Positions 10,101 through 22,100 of a stretch of 64,000 nucleotides of DNA are shown here, piece by piece (position 1 is the stretch's first letter; every line of letters begins with the position of its first letter). The notes beneath the pieces are model-generated. The model was not told the origin of the DNA. It did no database searches and saw only the letters and a list, made by a program, of their open reading frames with translations. The translations under genes and the position numbers were made by a program. The DNA lies in NCBI RefSeq assembly GCF_000003815.2, contig NC_049991.1, positions 19,213,307 through 19,277,306 of the forward strand, read 5' to 3'. This DNA is from Branchiostoma floridae. Taxonomy: Eukaryota; Chordata; Leptocardii; Amphioxiformes; Branchiostomatidae.

Positions 10101-13100
10101 AGACCTACTCAAGAAAGCTTACCTACCCAGCAACCAGTTCCAGAGACACCAGAAGTGAGGACTTGGGAACAGCTGTGAAAGACCAAGTGCTATGGAGAGA
10201 TGTTGTGTATTGCCTTACTCCGCCCGCCAGGGACGAAAGATGATAATGATGATGAAAGTCTTGTCAAAACTTATGATAGCATTTAACTACTGGGTGAGGT
10301 ATGCAATACCAAACAAAGGCAGTCTGGTAGTGCCTACAAGGGTCTGAATGGACCAAAGAGATAGAATGATAATGTTAATACATCAGAAGAATACTACTCT
10401 ACACTAACACAATAACTCTATTAAGGATGTGATGCTTTTACCAGCATATTCAAATGTTTCGCTGAAAAAGTGGCAGACTACCAGACAAATGTACTAAGTA
10501 TCTGTCAAGGAAAGTGAACTGAAGCTACATGTAGAATATGATAGTTTCCAGGCTACTAAAAAAGACTGTCTCCAGCTTTCATTTCTTTTCTGTCCTACTC
10601 ATTGTTTGGGAACCCATGGTCTTTATTCTTTCTGTAAGATCTGTCATTTTAAGCTCAGTAAAATATGTTTTCATCAAATTATCATGAAGTTAAGATTTTT
10701 TGGACAAATGGATTGAAATTTTTGTCAATTCCAACAAGCAAATCTCCATAAAGGGACAGACAAATAGGTCCAGGCAGGCTCTTAGCCAGGCATACATCTT
10801 TTGGACACGATGCCCTAAGAATGATAAGAAATCAGGTGCACAAGTTGCCCTTACACAGAGGAGCAGATCCTCTGACAAACATAACATTCTGATTGACCAG
10901 GGATGTTATTAATAGTAGGTCACTTGCAATTGTGGTCACAGACAGTAATTCTGCCCCTCAGGATACCTTTAATGCACCATTTTAACTTAGGCCACACCAA
11001 TTTAATTTCTTGGTTCACGGATTCGCTCGCTCCTATTTTTTGGGAAAAAAAATAAAAATAAAAATTACCACTCAGCAAATTTTCACCATTAATGAAACCA
11101 TTCACCAACTTTCTGGTGTAGCAAATTGGCCTTTATATTATAAGCTCCTTAGAGTGTGGGTACAGGTGCTGTTACTGTACAAAAATAGTGTTTTTGTACT
11201 TTTTTCAAGCTGAAAACTTTTTTCTTTATGTTTTGGATTAGCCGTTACCTTTACCCCAACCATTTTACAATTTTTATTTTTATTTTTATTTCGCCCTCTC
11301 GCTCCATATTTTTTATGAAAAAATTCGTGAACCAAGAAATTAAATTGGTGTGGCCTTAGAATTCTCTAAAACTCTGCACCATGGAAGGTGGATGCCACCA
11401 GACCCCCCTACAATACTCACGCCTATCAACTGCCGCGACTCACCAAGAAATTTGGTCCCCCCATAATTCAATCCTAGCTAAGAGCCTGTCCTGTAGACAG
11501 CCCTGATATTACTGGCAAAAAAAACGAAGGCTGTACCTGGAATGTTGTAGTATGCCATTGACGAAGGATCGGGAAGATCAGTCAGAAGTGGCATGGACCC
11601 CGACCTTTTCACGTTCGCAGCTACCTTAAGTCTCTGGGCGTCTTCCCTGTGGTGATCTTCATTTGACATACACTTCATATAGACTCTACTTCTCTCACTA
11701 ACATGTGACGTTGGTGCGTTCATGTAGACGTGTCTGTCACTAGGCCGTTGCACGCTTGTTGCATGTGAGTTTTCGGTAGCTCCATTGTCTTTTTCCATAG
11801 GTACTATGCTGTAATACGGCATGTCGTGCTCCGTTGGTTTTCTGTCTATTGTTCTGTCTGGAACATTCTTGTATCTACGCTCTTCCTTTTGACGCTGCGC
11901 TCTCTTTTTGGGGAGGAGTGGCTTCTCTTGTGTCGCCAACCCGTTACATTTGTTACTGTTGGCGTCTCTTTGTGCAGCAGCAGCAGCATCTTTAAACTCA
12001 TCTGAGCAGGAGAGGAATCAAAACAAGGTCCAAATTTGTAACTACGAGGGGTGATCAGACCTCAACCTAACCAAGAAATAATCACAACTCAGATTTTCAA
12101 GCATAGATGGCAAGTATTAACTATTCAAAGTCTTTTATGAATGTGTACCAAAATTCAACTCATTGTGATTATTACTTTGCAGGCGACACCCAGTAATGGT
12201 AGGTACAGTGTAAGAGTTCAGTTCAGTGAGAGAAGGAAAGAGAGTAAGAGAGTGTAAGAGAGAACGAAGGAATAAAAACATGGACAATTGAGCTGCAACC
12301 TGAGGTGCGCAGGTATGACTATGAACTTGTGCTTCAGAATTTGAATTTTGGCTCCATATCACAAAAAACTACACATTGCATATCTTAAACACATTTCAGT
12401 AATGTGTTAAAAACTTAAACCTAAAACTTAAATCAGATCACCCTGAGTATATACCCCCACACAAGAGGTTATCAAACTGACAACATCTGATCCTGATCCA
12501 TCATGGAAACGTCCTAGAGGCCGCCCAAGAGGGAGATGGGAAGATCGGGTCTTCAACACACTCCAGGAGCTGGGGGTCCCCAGATCCGACTGGACTGTCC
12601 ACGCCCAGTGTAGAACAACGTGGCGAGAACTGTCCGAACTGTCTGTAGCCGCCACGCATCAACATATGATGCATGCAAACGATTGATTGATTGAGTATAT
12701 CAGCCTGGGTACCATCCAGATAGTAGTTCTCTCCAACATTTATTATACACTATATACAGTCACTTCTCTGCTGTTCTCTAATGTCTGGAACTGTGTAAAT
12801 TTTGGACAAGGGCGCTGATTGGTCCCTACACATCAGGGAATAAAGGAATGGGGTCAAGCACTCGCTCAAACAGGCCTTCCAACGCCGGACAAGCCCTCCG
12901 TCCGCTTGTGGGAGGGCCTGTTGTCACCGAACGAGCACTCTAGTCTAGAACTATTCCTTAAATTTAATTCGCTCATTAACTGACGTTACCACCAAAAGGT
13001 TTCAATGTGGAGGTCTCCAGGGTAGCAGAAATGAACATAGGAGCAAACTACTATCCGGATGGTACCCAGGCTATGAGCATAGCCAATTAAATGAGAAACA

Positions 13101-16100
13101 TACCAACAACAATGTTGGGTGGACAGGATGCTTTCAATGTGGAAGGAAGCCCCGGATCTGTACTTCTTGGCTTCATCGACTTGTCTTCTTGTGTGGGGGA
13201 GGGAGTCGTTGGCAATACTCGGCGCCCGTCACTCGTTTGGGACTCTGACCGGCGGTACGGAACAGGAGGGGGGCACCCTGTACTGGAAAGCCGCGAACTC
13301 GTCGTGTGCTCGTTGGCGGAAGACGCTACGTTGGGAGTAGAAGGCAGGGGTCTTTTTTCTGCTCGTACAGGCTTGTGGAAGCGTTTCGAATGAGGCCCGG
13401 AAGTGGGAAGACGCTGTGTTTGAGCCTGCTTCTGTGCTAACGGTGGGGAGGGGCATTTTCCCAAGGATGTTGGTGGGTTGGATCCGAGGCCTGCTTTTCT
13501 GAAGGGAGGGGAGAGCGCTCGATGCGTTGGGGACGGAGACCGGGAGGTTTTGGGGTGTGGGGAGAGTCTTGGTGATGGCTGAGTGGGGGTAGGTTGCAAT
13601 TGGGTGGGTGGGGATGCACCATGTGATGGTTGGGTGGGGGTAGGTTGGGTGCGTGGGGACACACCATGTGATAAGTGGGTGGGTGGACGTGGGTCGGTAG
13701 GAGGAGGAGGTATTGGCAGAGGCCGGGACTGGACACCATCGGACGACCCAGGCCTGGGACGCGTGGGAGGACCGAGACGAGACTGGAACATTCTCAACTT
13801 CGTCACCAACTCCAACCTGGCTCGCGGAGGCAGCTTCACGATATACACACCTGGACACAAACCAAAAAAAAGAGTTTTTTTTAAAGATTGTACATTAGTC
13901 TGACTGTCATTCAATTAAACTAGTAAGCACAAACAAAAACTGGCTCCTGATCATGATTTATATGATTACTATTTCCATTTACAATGTATGTCCTGATAGA
14001 TAACACAAGACAGTAACCAGCTGTTGTGTGTTGGTTCGAATAAAGCTCCTAAACGGGGAACATGCGGCTCCAGCGTCTTTTCTGAAGATGTGGCGTAAGT
14101 GTGAACGGTTGGCTTGAGGTCTCCTTCTCCACATATATCTACAAGACAGTAACCAATGCAGTCTAGGAAACCAGAGCCTAACATCTGCTTGGAATCTGAG
14201 TGAAGGCAAATTTTAGATAGTGCAAACAGGAATTAAAAGGAAGACAAATGTAAGACAAGGTTGCTGTTTGAGACAGTTGTATCTATATCTGTATCTATAT
14301 AGCCAATATAACCGCTCTTCGGCGTAACACACCAGCTTCTGCATCTGTATCTATATATTAGCTGGTATAACCAAGCTTCGGCATAACACACCAGCTTCTG
14401 TATCTGTATACGCCGGCATAACTGCCCTTCGGTGTTAAACACCAGCTTCTGTATCTGTATCTGAATAGCCGGTATAACCGTGCTTCGGCGTAACACACCA
14501 GCTTATATCTGTATCTATATATATAGCATAACACACCAGCTTCGCAGGCATGCAGCGCAGCAGCAGCTGGTTATATTACACCGAACAACCCGTCACACCT
14601 AACTTTTGCATCTATCTGCAAGCATTCTTTGGAACTATCCATTTTGTAGCTACAAAATTGCCTACAAACTTTCGAAAATCAACACAAGGACGAGCTTGAT
14701 AACTGTAATTAATTTTGCACGTTTATCTGCAAGCGTTCTTTAAATCTATCCATTTTGTAGCTACAAAATTGCCTTCAAACTTGAGAAAATCAACACTACC
14801 TCTCCTTTTTCCTGGCTATCAAAAAATCAACCCCACCTCTCCTTTTTCCCGGCTGTCCGATGATGAGCTTCAGGAAGAACTGTCCGTCCTCCTGGCTGAC
14901 GTTCTGGTATTCAGGGTCATCGACCTCTACCTGCGCGATGTCCCACAGCCCGTGGCTCTGGGCAGACTGCATGTTGGTCATGAGGGAGGTGAAGCTCAGT
15001 GAAGCCTCCGTCAGGTTGATGACGAACTCGTCTGGGAGGGACGGGTCGGGACTCTGCACGGACTGACACATCCAGCGTCCTCCTGTGATTAAAGTGGACA
15101 GAGTTATACCCTGGATAACTGTAATAAAGTTAGGTTGGATGTTGAAGCTCAGCGAAACCTACGTCAGGTTGATGTCGAACTCGTCTGGGAGGGACGGGTT
15201 GGGACTCTGCACGGACTGACACATCCACCGTCCTCCTGTGGTTAAAGGGACAGAGTTATACCCTGGATAACTGTAATAAATTTAGGTTGGATGTTGAAGC
15301 TCAGCGAAACCTACGTCAGGTTGATGTCGAACTCGTCTGGGAGGGACGGGTCGGGACTCTGCACGGACTGACACATCCACCGTCCCCCTGTGGTTAAAGG
15401 GACAGAGTTATACCCTGGATAACTGTAATAAATTTAGGTTGGATGTTGAAGCTCAGCGAAACCTACGTCAGGTTGATGTCGAACTCGTCTGGGAGGGACG
15501 GGTTGGGACTCTGCACGGACTGACACATCCACCGTCCTCCTGTGGTTAAAGGGACAGAGTTATACCCTGGATAACTGTAATAAATTTAGGTTGGATGTTG
15601 AAGCTCAGCGAAACCTACGTCAGGTTGATGTCGAACTCGTCTGGGAGGGACGGGTCGGGACTCTGCACGGACTGACACATCCACCGTCCCCCTGTGGTTA
15701 AAGGGACAGAGTTATACCCTGGATAACTGTAATAAATTTAGGTTGGATGTTGAAGCTCAGCGAAACCTACGTCAGGTTGATGTCGAACTCGTCTGGGAGG
15801 GACGGGTTGGGACTCTGCACGGCCTGACACATCCAGCGTCCCCCTGTGGTTAAAGGGGACAGAGTTATACCCTGGATAACTGTAATAAATTTAGGTTGGA
15901 TGTTGAAGCTCAGCGAAACCTACGTCAGGTTGATGTCGAACTCGTCTGGGAGGGACGGGTCGGGACTCTGCACGGACTGACACATCCAGCGTCCTCCTGT
16001 GGTTAAAGGGGACAGAGTTATACCCTGGATAACTGTAATAAATTTAGGTTGGATGTTGAAGCTCAGCGAAACCTACGTCAGGTTGATGACGAACTCGTCT

Positions 16101-19100
16101 GGGAGGGACGGGTCGGGACTCTGCACAGACTGACACATCCAGCGTCCTCCTGCGGTTAAAAGGGACAGAGTTATACCCTGGATAACTGTAATATATTTAG
16201 GATGGATGTTAGCCATCAAGGAGGTCAAGCTCAGCGAAACCTCCGTCAGGTTGATGACGAACTTGTCTGGGAGGGACGTCTGCAAACACTGACACATCCA
16301 CCGTCCCCCTGTGGTTAAAGGGGAGCAAATTGTACACAAGATAACTGTCATGAATTAAAGGCACAAGCGAAACAAAATTACATTTTTCAACCCTAGCTAC
16401 CATTCTATATACCTAAAGCTAGTTTACCTTTAGCCGTCGGATAACCTATATCGGTTGTTTACTGAATCAGAGCACTGTTCCAGGAATATCAAAGTCTTTC
16501 ACACTGTAATAGAATTTAAGGTATTGCATTTTAAAACCTTCGTCTGTCGACTTGATGTACCCTGTTTGTAAGAACAAAACGAATATAAGCTACGCACCGA
16601 TAAAAAAAGGTAAACTAGCGTTACATCTAAAGATGGTTTTACTAATCATATTGGTTGGCCTTTTAGATACGGCCTTGCCATCAATAGATCTGCAGTGGAT
16701 TACTTATTCCTGGACTTGAGCTGACCAGTCAAAAATTTGGGGAAGTCCAATTTTTGTGTTGGAAATTACAGATCAACTTGTTCCACTTCCAGAATAACTT
16801 CTAACACAGGTGAATTTTCAAGTTAACTGAGAGATCTGCCGATAGAAGTAAGGGATTTCCTTCTACATGTGTGTCAGGGCTCTAGCCAGCATCCGTTTTT
16901 CCGTCAATTGACGGAATTTGCTGCGTGTGACGGAAAATTTTTTAAACCAATCCGTCAACCTTGACGGACAAAAAATTCTTGGTGGAAACTACAGGTGGCT
17001 TGGGGACGCTGTCCACGGTCGGAAAGCCACACACTGTTTGTTTTGCTATTGTTATGATTGTTGACTTAGTGCGTCGGTGCCCTTTCGCATACGATAATCT
17101 CATTAAAAACACGTTTTTCAAGGTCTCAGTTCCGTCTTTCTAACTTGATTTTCGCGGTTTTCGCGACAATGGGAATTGGCTGACGGAAAAAAATTTCGAG
17201 CTGGCTAGAGCCCTGATTTATGTACACCAGAAAGGTACTCACGATCTCTCATGCGCCTCCTGACTTCTTTGTCCCATACCTCCACTCCGTTGTCCGGTCC
17301 CGACTTCCTGCCCCGCACTTCCTGGAACAGCAGGGTACAGCTGTCCAGCACCAGCGCCCAGTACCTGGACGATGAAACCAACTCAGGTGAAAATAGAATA
17401 CAACACGGTGTATTCCGTATCGCCCAAGGTATCAGCCCGACCGCTTTGGCCGTCGGGCGATCCGACCCGCGGGAGAAAACCCATGTTTTGATGCGAAATG
17501 CGACAGAAGTTGAACAAATTTGGTGCCCTCAAACAAAAAGTATGACAACAGCAATGTTCCAACGTCCGAATCAGGTATTCGAATTGCCAATTTGGTCAGC
17601 TAGAAACAGTTTGATTTAATCGAATGGAGCCTGTGTGATACGCCTTTCGAACCTGTGCGATATGGAAACGTACGGCCCAGAACACCCGTATCGAACGTTT
17701 TTGCGTCACAGGTAATTATTGACATAAAAATGAGTACCTACCAGGGCTAGAAATTCATTTTTGGGATGAGGTGCGCTGGTGCACCCAGCTTAAGAAATTG
17801 GGTGCACCAAAATTTTATTGGGTGCACCACTTAAAAGTAATAACCTAGTGATAAAACTTAGATACAAGGTATCAAATTCTTAAACAAGTACCATGATAGA
17901 CATTTTTATTATCTTTCTAACACATATATGAGAATATGATGTATACTAGACTAGTATACTTTGATATCTTTACATACACAACCTAAAAAAATATTTGGGT
18001 GCACCCTGTGCACCCTCAGAAAATAATTGGGTGCACAATTGTGGGTGCACCTAGGTGCACATGCACCCAGTATTTCGAGCCCTGCTAAGCTTCGGCTAGG
18101 GCCGTCCCTCGGATAGGACATTAAATGGAGGTCCCGTGTATGAGGAGAGCCACACCCCACACACGTTAAAGAACCTGCCACACTTATCAAAAAGAGTAGG
18201 GGACCTTCCCGGTGTGAGTGGATCAAACCATTCTGGCCAAATTGGGGTAGGGAATTTCCCAAGCAGCCCTCGTAACCCCTGCTTTACCTGCATCACACAT
18301 ATTTTACCTGCACCCTCTTAATTTAGGAACCACTGCTATTTTTTCTTTTATACTTGATAGGTGGCAACATTCAATGCAGCTAATAAAATCCACATATACC
18401 TACATCATATGTAATTTAGACATAAAACCCAGTACATGAACCAGTGCAGGTTAGGTACAGGTTACACCAGAAATTCCTGCACAGCTCCAATTTTACCTGC
18501 ACTAATTACCTGCATATGCAGGTGGTATTTCGAGCCTTGGTTCAATAAAACAAACGTCGGTACCGGGTACAGACCTCCAATGGCTGCCAGGCACCTGTTG
18601 CATGCATAAGATGTAGGAAAAAGGATGTCAAATGTCACCTACCTAAGGTTTAGTTGGTGAAAATCTCACATTGGCAGGCAAGTCTGACTTCTAAAGAGTG
18701 CATATGGCGATTTTGAAAACATTCGGTTCGGCGCAATGCGCCCCCACAAACAGAATAAGAAACGCTGGTGACCTTTGACCACCCTGATAACACCCAAACT
18801 ATACATACTCTAGACTGTCTAAAACACTCCAAACATGGTAGAAAGCCTATTTTTCTCACGAAATAAAATAGCCAGATCCCCTACCTATAATTTCCGACCC
18901 CAAAATGCCAACATTTCCCAACAAAAAGGCTTCTTACACTTACTTTTGCAAGCCATCTTCAATGGCATCAAAATGCTAATTCTGCGCATGTCTGTAATGG
19001 TGACCTTTCACTTACCTCTCTTCGGCGTCGTTCACCCGCTTGTTCAGCACTCCGCACTCCGAGCCGCAGAACGTGTCACGCTCCAGACAGAACAACCGCC

Positions 19101-22100
19101 AGGGCACCCGCGGGACCTTGTCGTAATACAGGCACAACCGGTAGACTGGCCAGGGAGGGAAAACGGAATATTAGTTCATGCAGCTCTCTACTGTTTCCTC
19201 CCTCTCCGTTTAATGAATGAAGAAGATCTTAAATTTGTTGTACGTTTCAGCTCTCACAAGCTAAGTATAGGTCAGAACGATAAAGTTCTGAGTGCAATGT
19301 AGTTCCGAATAGTCTGAGTACAAGTACGAGTTCTCGTTACGTAAGAGCAAGTTATCTTACTACATGCAACTACAAAGTGTAATGTACAAATGTATGTTAG
19401 TATGTGACTTTGTACAGATTCGACTTCTTCTTATTCCTGTGTCGTAGTACAGGCACAACCGGTAGACTGGCCAGGGAGGGAAAGGGAATTTTAGTTGATC
19501 ATGATGAAGAGGTAAACTCTAAAGTCACACATAAGGGTTCTAGGAAGGATTTATCTATCTATTTATTCATTCAAAATGCAATGGTATTTTAATGTAATGT
19601 TAATTTAAGGCCACACCAATTTAATTTCTTGGTTCACGGATTTTTTCATAAAAAATATGGAGCGAGAGGGCGAAATAAAAATGGTAAAATGGTCGGGATA
19701 AAGGTAACGGCTAATCCAAAACATAAAGAAAAAAAGTTTTCAGCTTGAAAAAAGTACAAAAACACTATTTTTGTACAGTAACAGCACATGTACCCACGCT
19801 TTAAGGAGCTTATAATATAAAGGCCAATTTGCTACACCAGAAAATTGGTGAATGGTTTCATTAATGGTGAAAATTTGCTGAGTGGTAATTTTTATTTTTA
19901 TTTTTTTTCTCAAAAAATAGGAGCGAGCGAATCCGTGAACCAAGAAATTAAATCGGTGTGGCCTAATGGCAAGGAAACAAACAACCAATTAGGGAAAATT
20001 GTGAGGAAGGGGGGTACTGGCCCTTCCAAGGTTAGATTTTGAAAATGTAGAGTAAAAGATGGCATGATAAGGGTTGACAGGATAAGGGGACTTACTGTTA
20101 GTAACTCTTATTAACATCACGTGTAATTTGAAGGACTTTTTGTCAGTTTTGAGCGGCATATCATCATTTATTCAGTGTACAAAATACTTTTCTGGGCTGG
20201 GTTGCACGGCGTGCAACCTGGGGCAAAAACTAGGTTGCACAACTGAATTTCAAGTTGCACAATTCACTAATTTCTGGGGAAAAAGGTACAATACATAACC
20301 TTTTACTATCATGTTACTTATAAGCATCTTTGTTTCAAACTAAAAATCAAGTACATTGACAACAAAATCAAGTTCTGAGGCTCAAAATCTAAGTTGCACC
20401 CTGTGCAACCTGAGTTTAGAAGTAAGTTGCACCAAGCAAAAAGTGGTTGCAATGTGCAAGTGTGCAAGTGGGTATTTTGCACGCTGTTATTATACTTGAT
20501 TAGACATTTTTCAACAAGTAAATGATAGCAAAGTACCATGTACTAGTAAAAAGTTCTTAAACTACAGAACTCTGGTAGCTTTCTATATGAACATGACTGC
20601 TAAAGAAGTAACTGAATACTGTCGCTTTACCGTGCTCCTGTGGAGTGGTGGACAGCTCAACCCAGTACTGAAAAGTACAAAAAAATTAGTTAGGACAGTT
20701 TAAGATAAATGTTAGAAAAAGCACAAACCTCTGATCCTCTTCTTCTTTGATCAAACTTAAACTCAAAGCACAATGCTAGGCCCTGCTAATTAGTATTTTG
20801 GCTGTTGGAATTTAAAATCAAAAGAAAAAAGGCTGAATTGGAACATCAAGCTAAAAACAGATTCTGATAGGGAAGTGTTGAAAAAATTTCTTTAAGATCT
20901 GATAATTTGAGAAACTTTTATCATTTTATGAATCTTTAGAGTTTACGTTGTCCCTTCAAGTTAACTGATTACCAAGGGAGCCCTTATAATCAAGATATTA
21001 ACGAAATATACATTTTAGGTAAACATCATAGGAGTAAATAAAACAGAAATCAAAACAATAACAAATGAATCCAAAATCAATAAACGTTCAACGGTCTTTT
21101 AGGGTCAACACTGCTAATTTAAGTTATTCTGTTTAGTCTGTAAATAGATACAACTGTTACTACTAGTACGTATACCGGTGTACTCGACAAGTCAAAAGCC
21201 ATGTTACAAAGGAATGTCTTAATCTACTGTTCGTTTCAACTGCTCGTCCCGCATCAGTGAAAGATAAAGGTCATATTTACATAGGAGTATAAACAGACAA
21301 ACCGGATGGTGAGGAGAATGCAAAGAATGTACCCCCAGGGTGCTCAATTTAGCTGTACTGTTTGATACACAAGTTTATAACTGCATGTGTGTAACAATAA
21401 AAGTCTCTTTTCTATTAAAAAAAGGTACTCTCACTGGTCAGACTTTGAACCAGGATGTTTTTCCTGGCTCTAATTGTGTCTAAGTGAACCAGCAAGGCAA
21501 ACATACAGTACATGTACATGTATGTTAACAGATGTGTGACGCTGAATCTTTCTTTTACAATGATCGTAAAAGGGAAGCACATCTAGTTTTCTAAATTCTA
21601 CTGGCTCACTGCAGTCAGCCTTGTCAGAAACTTTTAAAGTAGTAGGCTAATATCTGAAAGTAGCAGGCAAGCCGCTTTGCGGCTTGCAGCGAGCCACAAA
21701 GTGGCGAGCGGGGGGTAGGTACGGGAGGGGGGTTGCCCCCCTCCTGTTGGGGGGGTTTGGGGGGCCTCCCCCAGGAAAAATTTGTAAATTTAGACCCCTA
21801 AACATGGTTTTTGGTGTATTCTGGGCAACTTTTCTTGTCAGCTTATATCTTGGAATTAACCTCTACCATTTTGTGAAAGAATCCATCCACAATCAGGCAT
21901 GTTGTGTTTCTAGTTATAGTCCAGAAAATAGTCACAGGCACACAGAGCTAGGCCCATGCACTCAAAGGTCCAGATATTAGAACTCCGCCTCCTTGGAGGT
22001 GTGGTGGCAGTGTCTGCTGCAAGCTCAGATAATGTAAACAACAGAGAAAACCTAATACACATGTGGGACATTCGTCAAAATGACAGTTTTCAGATCCCCG

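Noticed and set aside
13091-13903. Plus-strand open frames and alternative minus frames opposite the proline-rich exon
   Set aside because: They are shadows of the minus-strand exon 13104-13850, which is fixed by splice phase on both sides.
14030-14190. Possible extra minus-strand exon (open frame near 13969-14184)
   Set aside because: No acceptor/donor pair fits the phase 1 junction already satisfied between 14837 and 13850; it looks like a dispersed repeat.
14800-14837. Alternative donor GTAGTG 37 bp beyond the chosen PTB-exon donor
   Set aside because: The donor region is duplicated, but using the second site adds 37 nt and breaks the frame into the next exon.
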